NCBI RefSeq assembly: GCF_036203305.1
Contig: NZ_CP108131.1
Span: forward strand, 1,240,001 to 1,304,000
Direction: 5' to 3'
Source: Streptomyces sp. NBC_00190
GTDB lineage: Bacteria > Actinomycetota > Actinomycetes > Streptomycetales > Streptomycetaceae
DNA length: 64,000 bases
In this document: positions 42,094 to 49,718 of the stretch, in pieces
Layout: every line of letters starts with the position of its first letter
How positions within the stretch are numbered: position 1 is the stretch's first letter
Translations under genes and position numbers: made by a program
Notes under the pieces: model-generated
Databases searched by the model: none
What the model saw: only the letters and a program-made list of their open reading frames with translations
What the model was told of the DNA's origin: nothing

Positions 42094-42609
42094 TTACGGG
42101 GCGAGGGCCCGAAGGTGGACGCGGATGACCCGGACGGCGTTCTCGGCGTCGTCGACGGTGACCGTGAAGCGCTTCCCGTCGCCGAGCCTCACCTCCAGTC
42201 CCTGGCCGCGCCGGACGATGACCGCGGTGCCCTTCTCGGGGCGCCAGCGGTAACCCCAGCCACCCCACTGCTGGGGGGTGATCCGGGGGATGAACTCGGC
42301 GGACGTCACCTCCGCGAGGCGGATCCTGCGGCGCGGCAGTCCGACGTGGCCGCATCGGACTTCGATGGCCTCGGAGTCGATGGTGACCTCCACGCGGACG
42401 AAGGCGAGGGTGCCGTAGAGGATGAGCAGCCCCACCGCGAGGCAGCCGATCACGGACATGAGCAGCGGGACGATGCCGGCGGTCCAGGCGTAGTCGACGG
42501 CGAGCTCGACGCCGAGCGCCAGACAGGCCGCACCGGCGGCTGCGAGCAGCCACTGCACACGGTTGGAGGCCCGGCCCGCCCAGAGCGGACCCGGAGGGTG
42601 ACCCGTCAT
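42094..42609 (-). CDS. PH-domain-like membrane protein (bPH2 type)
   Basis: 171 residues with two helices (about 20-38 and 47-66) and a C-terminal beta-rich domain beginning VEVTIDSEAIEVRCGHVGLPRRRIRLAEVTSAEFI, ending with GQGLEVRLGDGKRFTVTVDDAE. This matches the bacterial PH-like domain group. Function unknown; such proteins tend to sit at the membrane. It lies 62 bases upstream of lnt on the same strand, so co-transcription is possible. Confidence 0.8.
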   Translation of the reverse strand: MTGHPPGPLWAGRASNRVQWLLAAAGAACLALGVELAVDYAWTAGIVPLLMSVIGCLAVGLLILYGTLAFVRVEVTIDSEAIEVRCGHVGLPRRRIRLAEVTSAEFIPRITPQQWGGWGYRWRPEKGTAVIVRRGQGLEVRLGDGKRFTVTVDDAENAVRVIRVHLRALAP

Positions 42610-42723
42610 GTGTAGCAGCGTACTCACGTTCCGCATGCGCGCCACCACCTCTCGCCCGCTCTCCGCATCGCGTCTCTGCCCGCGCTTGACCTGAACCAAA
42701 CTTGAGGTTCTACGGTCCCCAGT

Positions 42724-43191
42724 ATGACCATGCACCAGGCAGTCGAGAGCAATGTCCCCGAGCGCTACCGCACCGCGGTGGTGCCGCACATCATGGTGGC
42801 CGACGCGCCCGCCGCGATCGCGTTCTACGTCCGGGCCTTCGGCGCCGTCGAGGAGTTCAGGATCGACCGGCCCGAGGGCGGGGTGCTGCACGCCGAGATC
42901 CGGATCGGCGAGGCGGTCCTGATGCTGGGCGACACCTCCGAGGGCCCCTTCACCGCCCCTGCGGCCCTGGGCGGGACCTCGGTCGCGCTGCACGTGTTCG
43001 TACCGGACGTGGACGCGCTCGTCCGGACCGCCGTGGCGGCCGGGGCGGAGCTGGTGCAGGAGCCCGCCGACCAGTTCCACGGCGACCGGACCGCCATCCT
43101 GCGGGATCCGTCCGGGCACCTGTGGATCTTCCTGACCCACCTGGAGGAGGTCTCCCAGGAGGAGTTGACGCGCCGGCTCGCCAGCGCGTAG
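42724..43191 (+). CDS. VOC-family protein (glyoxalase/bleomycin-resistance fold)
   Basis: 155 residues with two beta-alpha-beta-beta-beta units: VVPHIMVADAPAAIAFYVRAFGAVE in the first and VALHVFVPDVDALVRTAVAAGAELV in the second, with GDRTAILRDPSGHLWIF completing the metal-site strand. The PhnB-like pattern (AxxAIxFY) suggests a metal-binding domain without clear catalytic identity. It is 108 bases before a TetR gene in the same direction, but a separate palindromic promoter precedes that gene. Confidence 0.87.
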   Translation: MTMHQAVESNVPERYRTAVVPHIMVADAPAAIAFYVRAFGAVEEFRIDRPEGGVLHAEIRIGEAVLMLGDTSEGPFTAPAALGGTSVALHVFVPDVDALVRTAVAAGAELVQEPADQFHGDRTAILRDPSGHLWIFLTHLEEVSQEELTRRLASA

Positions 43192-43272
43192 GCCTCGGCC
43201 GGCGCCCTGGTCCCTGCGGCCGGGGCGGCGGATCCGGGCGTCGCACGACGGCCGCGGTACTACACCTGCGGT

Positions 43273-43286
43273 ACCACGGCCGTGGT
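43273..43286. promoter_or_regulatory. ACCACGGCCGTGGT palindrome over the TetR gene promoter
   Basis: A perfect 14-bp palindrome ends 12 bases before the TetR GTG start and abuts TTATCC/TATCCT, a -10-like hexamer. Its site and symmetry are those of a TetR-family autorepression operator. The promoter would give a leaderless or very short-leader transcript. Confidence 0.55.
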
Positions 43287-43298
43287 TATCCTGGCGGC

Positions 43299-43889
43299 GT
43301 GAATCAGGACCGGAGGGACCGGCTGCGGGACGCGGCCATCGCCGTGCTGGCCGAGGCGGGCGGGCGCGGGCTGACGCACCGGGCCGTCGACGCGGCGGCC
43401 GCCGTACCCACGGGCACGGCCAAGAACTACTTCCCGACCCGCGACGCGCTGCTGCGGGCGGTGGCGGAGCGCTGCCTGGAGCAGTACCGGGCGCTGGCCT
43501 CCGCCCTGGCGGGGGGCGACACCGGACCGGGCGACGCGCGCGAGCTCGCGGCGCTGCTCGCGGGCCTGCTGCGGGATGTGGCGGGCCCCGGGCGGCCGCG
43601 CATGCTGGCGTGCCTGGAGCTGCAGACCGAGGCGACCCGGCGGCCCTGGCTGGCCGCGCTGCTGGACCCGATCGCGGCGTCGGACTTCGCGGCGCACGCG
43701 CGGCTGCTGCGTGGGGCCGGGCTGCCGGCGGGGCCCGAGCCGGCGCGTGCGCTCACCCTCGCTCTGCACGGCGCGATCCCCCACCTGCTGGCGGGCGCTC
43801 CGGACACCTTGTCGGCGGCCGGCCTGGACGACCTCGACCGCTTCACCGGCGACCTGCTGGCCGCCGTATGCGCCCGGCAGGCGCGGTGA
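43299..43889 (+). CDS. TetR-family transcriptional regulator
   Basis: 196 residues. The helix-turn-helix occupies about residues 8-50: AIAVLAEAGGRGLTHRAVDAAAAVPTGTAKNYFPTRDALL, with FPTRDALL a TetR hallmark. The start at 43299 (GTG) is the first in frame after the palindrome. It overlaps the next gene by GTGA, so it forms an operon with an ADP-ribosylglycohydrolase. A perfect operator-like palindrome sits over its promoter, arguing for autoregulation. Confidence 0.9.
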   Translation: MNQDRRDRLRDAAIAVLAEAGGRGLTHRAVDAAAAVPTGTAKNYFPTRDALLRAVAERCLEQYRALASALAGGDTGPGDARELAALLAGLLRDVAGPGRPRMLACLELQTEATRRPWLAALLDPIAASDFAAHARLLRGAGLPAGPEPARALTLALHGAIPHLLAGAPDTLSAAGLDDLDRFTGDLLAAVCARQAR

Positions 43890-44812
43890 CCACCCGACTC
43901 GACCGGGCCGTGGGCGCCGTACTCGGCTCGGCGGCGGGCGACGCGCTGGGGGCGCCGTACGAGTTCGGGCCCGCGGGGCAACTGAGCGCTCGGGGCGAGG
44001 AGATGCGGGGCGGCGGCGGGTGGGATCCGGGTGAGGCGACGGACGACACGCAGATGGCGGTGCTGGTCGGCGAGTCCCTGCTGGAGCACGGAGGCCTCGA
44101 ACTCCCGGACGTCTTCGGCCGGTTCCAGCGGTGGGCGGCCGGCCGGCCGAAGGACATCGGCCTCCAGACGGAGGACGTGCTGACGAACGGCGAGCCCTGG
44201 GACCTCGCGGCCGCCCTGCACTTCCAGATCAACGCCCGTGCGGCGGGCAACGGTTCGCTGATGCGCGCGGCCACCTCGGCGGTCTATTTCGCGGGCGCCG
44301 GACGCGGGGGAACCATGGAGGCGGCACGGCGGATCGCGGCACTGACGCACGGCGACCGGGCCGCCTGGGAGGGCACGGCCGTCCTGCACGAGCTGGTACG
44401 CGTGGCACTGGACGGCGCCGATCCGCTGGCCGCCCTGCCCGCGACGCTCGGCGCGGTCCACCCGGACCACCGCGAACGGTACGGCCGCGTGCTCGACCCC
44501 GCGTGGCACCCCGGCCTCGCCACCGAGTTCAACGGGGCGGTGTGGCCCTGCCTGGGCTCGGCGGTGTGGGCGCTGCGGACGACCGGCGGGTTCGCCCAGG
44601 CCGTACGGGCCGCCGTGGACCTGGGCGGGGACACCGACACCGTGGCGGCGGTGACCGGAACGCTCGCCGGGGCGCGGTACGGGGAGCGCTCGATCCCCGA
44701 GCACTGGACGGCGGCGCTGCACGTGCCGCTGCCCGGGTTCGGGGACCGGGTCCTGGACGCGGACGATCTGCGCGAGCTGGCCCGCCGGCTGGCGTCGGCC
44801 GGGCCCGGCTGA
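43886..44812 (+). CDS. ADP-ribosylglycohydrolase (DraG/ARH family)
   Basis: 308 residues. Two-metal site motifs are present: GSAAGDALGAPYEF, TDDTQMAVLVGESL (the acidic TDDT), NGSLMRA, and the C-terminal GGDTDTVAAVTGTLAGARYG. It would remove ADP-ribose from a protein or other acceptor in the cytosol. The GTG at 43886 overlaps the TetR stop; an in-frame ATG at 43868 is also possible. No ADP-ribosyltransferase is seen in the window, so the substrate is unknown. Confidence 0.9.
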   Translation: MTTRLDRAVGAVLGSAAGDALGAPYEFGPAGQLSARGEEMRGGGGWDPGEATDDTQMAVLVGESLLEHGGLELPDVFGRFQRWAAGRPKDIGLQTEDVLTNGEPWDLAAALHFQINARAAGNGSLMRAATSAVYFAGAGRGGTMEAARRIAALTHGDRAAWEGTAVLHELVRVALDGADPLAALPATLGAVHPDHRERYGRVLDPAWHPGLATEFNGAVWPCLGSAVWALRTTGGFAQAVRAAVDLGGDTDTVAAVTGTLAGARYGERSIPEHWTAALHVPLPGFGDRVLDADDLRELARRLASAGPG

Positions 44813-44815
44813 GGG

Positions 44816-45607
44816 TCAGCCGACGGGCGCGCCGTGGCCGGCGAGCAGCCGCCCCTCCGCGTACCTGAGGGCAGCGGCGGGAAGGGTTCCCACGCGCCCG
44901 CTGCGCAGGACGGTCAGGCCGCCGGTGGCGGGCAGGGTGGGCTCGGGCCGGGCACCGATCCGGCGCAGCGCCTGGACGGCGACGGGCTCGGCGGAACCGT
45001 GGAATACCAGCTTCGCGCCCTGCGTCCGGGCGGCCAGGGCGGCTCGGATCGCGGACTCGACCAGCTCGTAGTGCGTACAGCCGAGCACCACGTCGGTGAC
45101 ATCGGCCGGCGTCAGGGCGGCGGCCGCGGCGACGGCGGCCCTCACGGCGTCGTCGTCGGCGGCCTCGACGGCATCGGCGAGCCCGGGGCAGGGCACTTCG
45201 GTGACGTGGACCCCGGAGGCGAACTCGCGGATCAGGCCGCGCTGGTACGGGCTGCCGGTGGTGGCGGGGGTGGCCCAGATCGCCACGCGCCCGCCCGCGG
45301 CCGCGGCGGGCTTGATCGCCGGTACGGTCCCGATGACCGGGATCCCCGGCTCCAGTTCGGCCCGCAGGGCGGGCAGGCTGTGCACGGAGGCGGTGTTGCA
45401 GGCCACGATCAGCGCGACGGGGCGGTGCGTGGCGGCGGCCCGCGCGACGTCGAGGGCCCGCCCGGTGAGGTCGGCGGGGGTCCGCGGCCCCCAGGGCATC
45501 CCGTCGGGGTCGTTGGACACGACCAGATCGGCGTCCGGCCGCAGCCGCCGCACCGCCGCGGCCGCCGCGAGGAGGCCGATTCCGGAGTCCATGAGCGCGA
45601 TCTTCAC
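44816..45607 (-). CDS. Glutamate racemase-like protein (Asp/Glu racemase family)
   Basis: 263 residues with MurI-like motifs: start IALMDSGIGLLAAAAAV, first active Cys in LIVACNTASVHSL, second in VVLGCTHYELVE. The usual MurI start DSGVGGL is changed to DSGIGLL, so it may be a paralogue with a different role than peptidoglycan precursor supply. It converges with the ADP-ribosylglycohydrolase gene with only three bases between stops. Confidence 0.84.
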   Translation of the reverse strand: MKIALMDSGIGLLAAAAAVRRLRPDADLVVSNDPDGMPWGPRTPADLTGRALDVARAAATHRPVALIVACNTASVHSLPALRAELEPGIPVIGTVPAIKPAAAAGGRVAIWATPATTGSPYQRGLIREFASGVHVTEVPCPGLADAVEAADDDAVRAAVAAAAALTPADVTDVVLGCTHYELVESAIRAALAARTQGAKLVFHGSAEPVAVQALRRIGARPEPTLPATGGLTVLRSGRVGTLPAAALRYAEGRLLAGHGAPVG

Positions 45608-45782
45608 CCGCTCACCTTAGTCGACGCCCCCGCCGAGCCCCCTCCCGCCCGGCCCCCGACACCTTCCCGGAGCGGGCCCGGGGGCCGCCGGGCCCACCGC
45701 CCCGCCCGCCGTCGGCGGGGCCCGCCGCACCCGGGGCTGCCGGATGCGCGACACGCCCCGCGCGGCCCGGCACACTGCGGCC

Positions 45783-46961
45783 ATGGGCCTCCTCACCGCC
45801 GCCTGCGCGGCCTACGCCTCCCTCGCCGCCTGGCTCTGGCTCACCCTCGCCCAGGGCATGTTCTGGCGTACCGACGTCCGCCTCCCGCCGCGTAACGCCC
45901 CCGCCCGCTGGCCTTCCGTCGCCATCGTCGTCCCGGCCCGGGACGAGGCCGGGGTACTGCCCCGCAGCCTGCCCTCCCTCATCGCCCAGGACTATCCCGG
46001 CGAGGCCGAGGTCATCCTGGTCGACGACGGCAGTACGGACGGGACGGCCACCCTCGCCCTGCGCCTCGCCCGCGAGCATCCGGGGCTCCCGCTCACCGTC
46101 ACATCCCCCGGCGACCCCGCCCCCGGCTGGACCGGCAAGCTCTGGGCCCTGCGCCACGGCATCGCGCTGGCCCGCACCGCGCACGCCGCCGAGCCCGACT
46201 ACCTCCTCCTCACCGACGCCGACATCGCGCACGAGCCCGACAGCCTCCGCGAGCTGGTCGCCGCCGCGACCTCCGCCGACCTCGACCTCGTCTCCCAGAT
46301 GGCGCGGCTGCGTGTCGCCGGCCTCTGGGAGCGGCTCGTCGTACCCGCCTTCGTGTACTTCTTCGCGCAGCTCTACCCCTTCCGCCGGATCAACCGCCCC
46401 GCCGCCCGCACCGCGGCGGCCGCCGGCGGTTGCGTCCTGCTGCGCACCGGGGCCGCCGTGCGCGCGGGCGTGCCCGACGTCATCCGCCACGCGGTCATCG
46501 ACGACGTCTCGCTCGCCCGCGCGGTCCAGCGCTCCGGCGGCCGGATCTGGCTCGGGCTGGCGGAGCGGGTCGACAGCGTGCGCCCGTACCCCGCGCTCGG
46601 CGACCTGTGGCGGATGATCTCGCGCAGCGCCTACGCACAACTGCGCCACCAGCCCCTCCTGCTCGCCGGCACGGTCGCGGGCCTGGCGCTCGTGTACCTC
46701 GTACCCCCGGCGGCCCTTCTGGCCGGGCTCGCGAGCGGACGGTCGGCGATCGCGTGGGCCGGCGGTCTGGCCTGGCTGCTGATGGCCGGCACCTACCTTC
46801 CGATGCTGCGCTACTACGGGCAGTCCGCCGCCCTCGCGCCGCTGCTTCCGTTCACGGCGCTGCTGTACCTCCTCATGACCGTCGACTCGGCCGTCCAGCA
46901 CTACCGGGGGCGGGGCGCGGCATGGAAGGGCCGTACCTATGCCCGTCCCAGTGACGCCTGA
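45783..46961 (+). CDS. Family 2 glycosyltransferase, HpnB-like
   Basis: 392 residues. After an N-terminal helix comes a GT-A domain: SVAIVVPARDEAGVLPRSL, VILVDDGSTDGTATLA, and the DxD-like LLLTDADIAHEPDS; then the acceptor region VIDDVSLARAVQRSGG, and three C-terminal helices. The order matches the hopene-associated transferase HpnB. No hopanoid genes are in the window, so the lipid or glycan acceptor is unclear. The ATG at 45783 is preferred to 45744. Confidence 0.82.
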   Translation: MGLLTAACAAYASLAAWLWLTLAQGMFWRTDVRLPPRNAPARWPSVAIVVPARDEAGVLPRSLPSLIAQDYPGEAEVILVDDGSTDGTATLALRLAREHPGLPLTVTSPGDPAPGWTGKLWALRHGIALARTAHAAEPDYLLLTDADIAHEPDSLRELVAAATSADLDLVSQMARLRVAGLWERLVVPAFVYFFAQLYPFRRINRPAARTAAAAGGCVLLRTGAAVRAGVPDVIRHAVIDDVSLARAVQRSGGRIWLGLAERVDSVRPYPALGDLWRMISRSAYAQLRHQPLLLAGTVAGLALVYLVPPAALLAGLASGRSAIAWAGGLAWLLMAGTYLPMLRYYGQSAALAPLLPFTALLYLLMTVDSAVQHYRGRGAAWKGRTYARPSDA

Positions 46962-47033
46962 AACGACGAACTACTGCCCCGGACAACGTCATCCGAGGTC
47001 ACCGGCTTGTGACGCTGCGTCAGCACCAAGTCG

Positions 47034-47044
47034 GTGCACTGCAC
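47034..47044. promoter_or_regulatory. GTGCACTGCAC palindrome upstream of the DUF6643 gene
   Basis: A perfect 5-1-5 palindrome in the 245-bp gap before DUF6643. Its distance from the small ORF start (16 bases) makes an operator possible; no known regulator consensus is recognised. Confidence 0.25.
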
Positions 47045-47059
47045 AACCGGTAGGTACGA

Positions 47060-47182
47060 GTGGGACAAGCTGGGGTGGAAGTGGCGAATCGTGCACGTGA
47101 ACGTCAAGTGAAAGCTGTGGCCCTGACCTGCGAATATGCAGGTCAGGACGGTGTTCGGGCCACCTCGCTATGGACCCCGTGA
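47060..47182 (+). CDS. Possible 40-aa small protein or structured leader upstream of the DUF6643 gene
   Basis: A GTG-initiated frame of 41 codons reads VGQAGVEVANRARERQVKAV and continues with ALTCEYAGQDGVRATSLWTP. Alternative GTG starts exist at 47075 and 47081. Only about half of the codon third positions are G or C, against more than 90 percent in neighbours, so this may be a leader RNA and not a gene. The 26-base hairpin at 47122-47147 lies within it. I do not recognise the peptide. Confidence 0.35.
   Translation: MGQAGVEVANRARERQVKAVALTCEYAGQDGVRATSLWTP
47122..47147 (+). other. 10-bp hairpin CCTGACCTGC / GCAGGTCAGG with GAATAT loop
   Basis: A perfect stem of ten pairs with a six-base AT-rich loop lies inside the low-GC3 leader. 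It may be an RNA regulatory structure or a protein-binding inverted repeat; the position 60 bases before the DUF6643 start fits either. Confidence 0.5.
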
Positions 47183-47193
47183 ATTCGTGGGCT

Positions 47194-47199
47194 TAACTT
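47194..47199 (+). promoter_or_regulatory. TAACTT -10-like hexamer directly before the DUF6643 start
   Basis: TAACTT ends seven bases before the ATG at 47207. There is no Shine-Dalgarno, so a leaderless transcript beginning at or near the ATG is likely. Confidence 0.4.
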
Positions 47200-47206
47200 A
47201 GGTCCC

Positions 47207-47713
47207 ATGACCTCCCCCCGCTCCACTTATGGCGGCGGTTACTACTCCGCGCCCTCCTTCCCGGACACCCCCATCTACGACTCCCTCGTCGCCGAACGGG
47301 GCACTCCGCAGATCGCCCCGATCCGCGTCCCGGCCGCCTACGACTCCCCGAGCGCCGGGTATTCGAGCGGTGGGTACCTGCCGGCCCTCGCGTCGTCGCT
47401 GCCGGCCCTGCCCCCGGCGACGCCCCAGCAGCAGTCACCCGCGTACGGATACCCGTACCAGCAGCAGGGCGCACCGCAGCCGATGCCGCTGCAGAACGCG
47501 CCCGCCCCCTACATCCCGCAGCAGCAGCCGATGGCCGCCCGCGGGGGGTACATGCCGCAGCCCCAGCCGCAGCAGCCCCGCCCGGTCGCCACTGCCACCG
47601 GGTACGAGGCCATGCGCCCGGCCGCGCCGCGTCCGATGCAGGCTCCCGCGCCGGTGCCGGCCGCCTCGTACGAGGACCCGTACGGCCGCCCGTACCAGGG
47701 GCGCGGCTACTGA
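47207..47713 (+). CDS. DUF6643-type proline/glutamine-rich protein
   Basis: 168 residues beginning MTSPRSTYGGGYYSAPSFPD, then TPIYDSLVAERGTPQIAPI, and after residue 60 a low-complexity Pro/Gln/Tyr/Ala region (QQQSPAYGYPYQQQGAPQ). The ordered N-terminus matches recalled DUF6643 sequences from Streptomyces; function is unknown. No signal peptide or helix. The strong N-terminal conservation and leaderless-looking promoter suggest regulated expression. Confidence 0.82.
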   Translation: MTSPRSTYGGGYYSAPSFPDTPIYDSLVAERGTPQIAPIRVPAAYDSPSAGYSSGGYLPALASSLPALPPATPQQQSPAYGYPYQQQGAPQPMPLQNAPAPYIPQQQPMAARGGYMPQPQPQQPRPVATATGYEAMRPAAPRPMQAPAPVPAASYEDPYGRPYQGRGY

Positions 47714-47767
47714 CGGAGGAGCGTTAACCGCTGGGGCGGTGGAGGGGGCGGCTGGCAGGATGCCCCC

Positions 47768-48592
47768 ATGGCGAACTTGTATGTCCAGGCGCTTCACGTC
47801 CATCCCGTCAAGTCGGTAGCGGGGACCGCTCCCGACGAGGTGGCCGTGGAGCCCTGGGGGCTGTCCGGGGACCGGCGGTGGGCGCTGGTCGATTCCGGGG
47901 GAACCGTCATAACCCAACGCCAGCAACCGCGACTTGCCCTGGCCCGTGCCCGTCCGCTCGACGGCGGCCGGATCGCGGTGTCGGCCCCCGGAATGGCGGA
48001 ACTGGTCGTGGAGATGCCCGCGCCGGGTTCGCTGGAGCCGGTCCTGCTGTTCGGGAAGAAGATCGACACCGTGGTCGCGGCGAGCGCCGCGGCCGACTGG
48101 TTCAGCGCGTACCTCGGAGAACCGGCGCGGCTGGTGCACCTGGACGATCCGGCCGTACGGCGGCCCGTGGACCCGGACTACGCGCTGCCGGGCGAAACGG
48201 TGAGCCTGGCTGACGCGTACCCGCTGCTGATCACGACCCTGGCCTCGCTGGACGCGCTCAACGCGCTGATCGCGCAAGGGAACCATCCGCAGGAAGGCCC
48301 CCTGCCGATGAACCGGTTCCGCCCCAATGTGGTGGTCTCCGGCGCGGAGGCCTGGGCCGAGGACGGCTGGCGGCGCATCGCGATCGGCGACGCCGTCTTC
48401 CGCGGGGTCCGGGAGTGCGGGCGGTGCATCGTCACCACCACCGACCAGCGGACGGCGGAACGGGGCAAGGAGCCGCTGAAGACCCTTGCCGTACACCGGC
48501 GGATCGGGAAGTCGCTGGCCTTCGGACGGCAGCTGGTGCCGGTGCGGCTGGGCACGGTGCGCGTCGGCGACGAGATCCGCGTCCTGGAATGA
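47768..48592 (+). CDS. MOSC-domain protein (YcbX/mARC-like)
   Basis: 274 residues with an N-terminal beta-barrel (VQALHVHPVKSVAGTAPDEV, then GLSGDRRWALVD) and a MOSC domain. The molybdenum-cofactor cysteine is in VRECGRCIVTTTDQ, followed by GKEPLKTLAVHRR, the family signature. Such proteins reduce N-hydroxylated compounds when given electrons. It has no visible ferredoxin domain, so a separate reductase is needed. A tandem repeat array begins 19 bases downstream. Confidence 0.88.
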   Translation: MANLYVQALHVHPVKSVAGTAPDEVAVEPWGLSGDRRWALVDSGGTVITQRQQPRLALARARPLDGGRIAVSAPGMAELVVEMPAPGSLEPVLLFGKKIDTVVAASAAADWFSAYLGEPARLVHLDDPAVRRPVDPDYALPGETVSLADAYPLLITTLASLDALNALIAQGNHPQEGPLPMNRFRPNVVVSGAEAWAEDGWRRIAIGDAVFRGVRECGRCIVTTTDQRTAERGKEPLKTLAVHRRIGKSLAFGRQLVPVRLGTVRVGDEIRVLE

Positions 48593-48610
48593 CCCGTGAA
48601 CGACCTTTTG

Positions 48611-48711
48611 GAAATGAACTGTCTCGAATGAACTGTCGCGAATGAACCGTCGCGAATGGACTGCCTCGAATCGAGCTGCCTGGAATCGAGCTGCCTCGAA
48701 TGGCCTGTCGC
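48611..48711 (+). repeat. Seven tandem 14-15 bp units after the MOSC gene
   Basis: Units start at 48611, 48626, 48640, 48654, 48668, 48683 and 48698. Typical forms are GAATGAACTGTCGC and GAATCGAGCTGCCTC, always beginning GAA and ending TCGC or CCTC/CCTG. The array lies in the 379-bp non-coding gap before the Rv1733c-type gene; the rest of the gap shows no gene. Confidence 0.85.
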
Positions 48712-48971
48712 GCGGCTGCGGACGGCCGCCGGAATGACACCTTCGAGGGGCTCCGTCCCCGGGCTGGAACCAACTGGTGCGACCACGCCGTTGGAGCAGT
48801 CAGGACAGGTGGACACCCGCGAGGACCGGCACGGGCTCCGGCGCATGACCAGCGCCGGGAACGGGCTCCGGATCGGGTGGCACAGGTCTCGCGTGTCCCG
48901 GAATGCGTGTCCCCGGGGCGTGCGGAAGGCTTGGGCGCGCAGGCAGGCGGAGGCAAAGGGGGTGCCGGACC

Positions 48972-49616
48972 GTGTGGACAGCAATGGGTGTGTGGCGTTG
49001 GCGGCGCAATCCGCTGCGCCGGCCTACCGATCTCTTCGAGGCGTGGGTGGCGTTCGCCGCGCTGGTGTGCGTCCTGCTGGTGGCTCCGGCCATCGGCTGG
49101 GTCGCGGGTGTGCAGGTCGACGGGACGCTGCAGCGGGCCGCGCGCGAGCAGCGGCAGGAGCGGCATCTCGTTCCGGCGGTGGTGGTCCGGCCGGCTCCGG
49201 AATCGGCGTCGGCTGCTGCTTCGGCGCCGCCGTCCGGCGCGTCCGCCGATCCCTCCGCTCCCTCCGCGCAGCAGACGGCTCCGCAGCGTACGCAGATCGT
49301 GGCCGCGTGGACCGCTCCCGACGGCAGCAGCCACGAGGGGACGGTGCCGGCCGCGGAGGAACCGCCGCGCCCCGGCGAGCGGTTCCGGATATGGACCGAT
49401 GCGCACGGCCGGGTGGTGGGGCAGCCGCTCGACCCGTCCTCGGCCGCCGTCCACGCCGGGGTGGCGGGCCTGGCGGCCGCGATCGCGGTGGCCGTACTGG
49501 GCGAGACGGTCCGCCGACTGGTCGTACGGCGGCTCATGCATCAGCGGTACATACGGCTGGACCGCGCGTGGGCGGCGGCCGGGCCGGACTGGGGCAGGGC
49601 GGGCGCGGGCAGTTGA
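48972..49616 (+). CDS. Rv1733c-type membrane protein
   Basis: 214 residues with the family start VWTAMGVWRWRRNPLRRPTD, one helix (about 25-48), an outer Ala/Ser/Pro-rich region containing TAPDGSSHEGTVPA and FRIWTDAHGRVVGQPLD, a second helix (about 160-180) and a basic tail. The GTG at 48972 aligns best with recalled relatives; ATG at 48984 is the alternative. Function unknown. It precedes the beta-helix/AAA+ gene by 102 bases in the same direction. Confidence 0.78.
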   Translation: MWTAMGVWRWRRNPLRRPTDLFEAWVAFAALVCVLLVAPAIGWVAGVQVDGTLQRAAREQRQERHLVPAVVVRPAPESASAAASAPPSGASADPSAPSAQQTAPQRTQIVAAWTAPDGSSHEGTVPAAEEPPRPGERFRIWTDAHGRVVGQPLDPSSAAVHAGVAGLAAAIAVAVLGETVRRLVVRRLMHQRYIRLDRAWAAAGPDWGRAGAGS

Positions 49617-49718
49617 CCTGGCAACTCACCGGCCCCGCGCGCGCTACGGTGGACCGGCCAGAGAAGACCGTCCGCATCGGCGGCGCGGCGAGCAAGAGGG
49701 TGGGGGCACGACAGCACC

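Noticed and set aside
48611..48711. CRISPR array
   Set aside because: Units are 14-15 bp, contiguous without spacers, and no cas genes are present.
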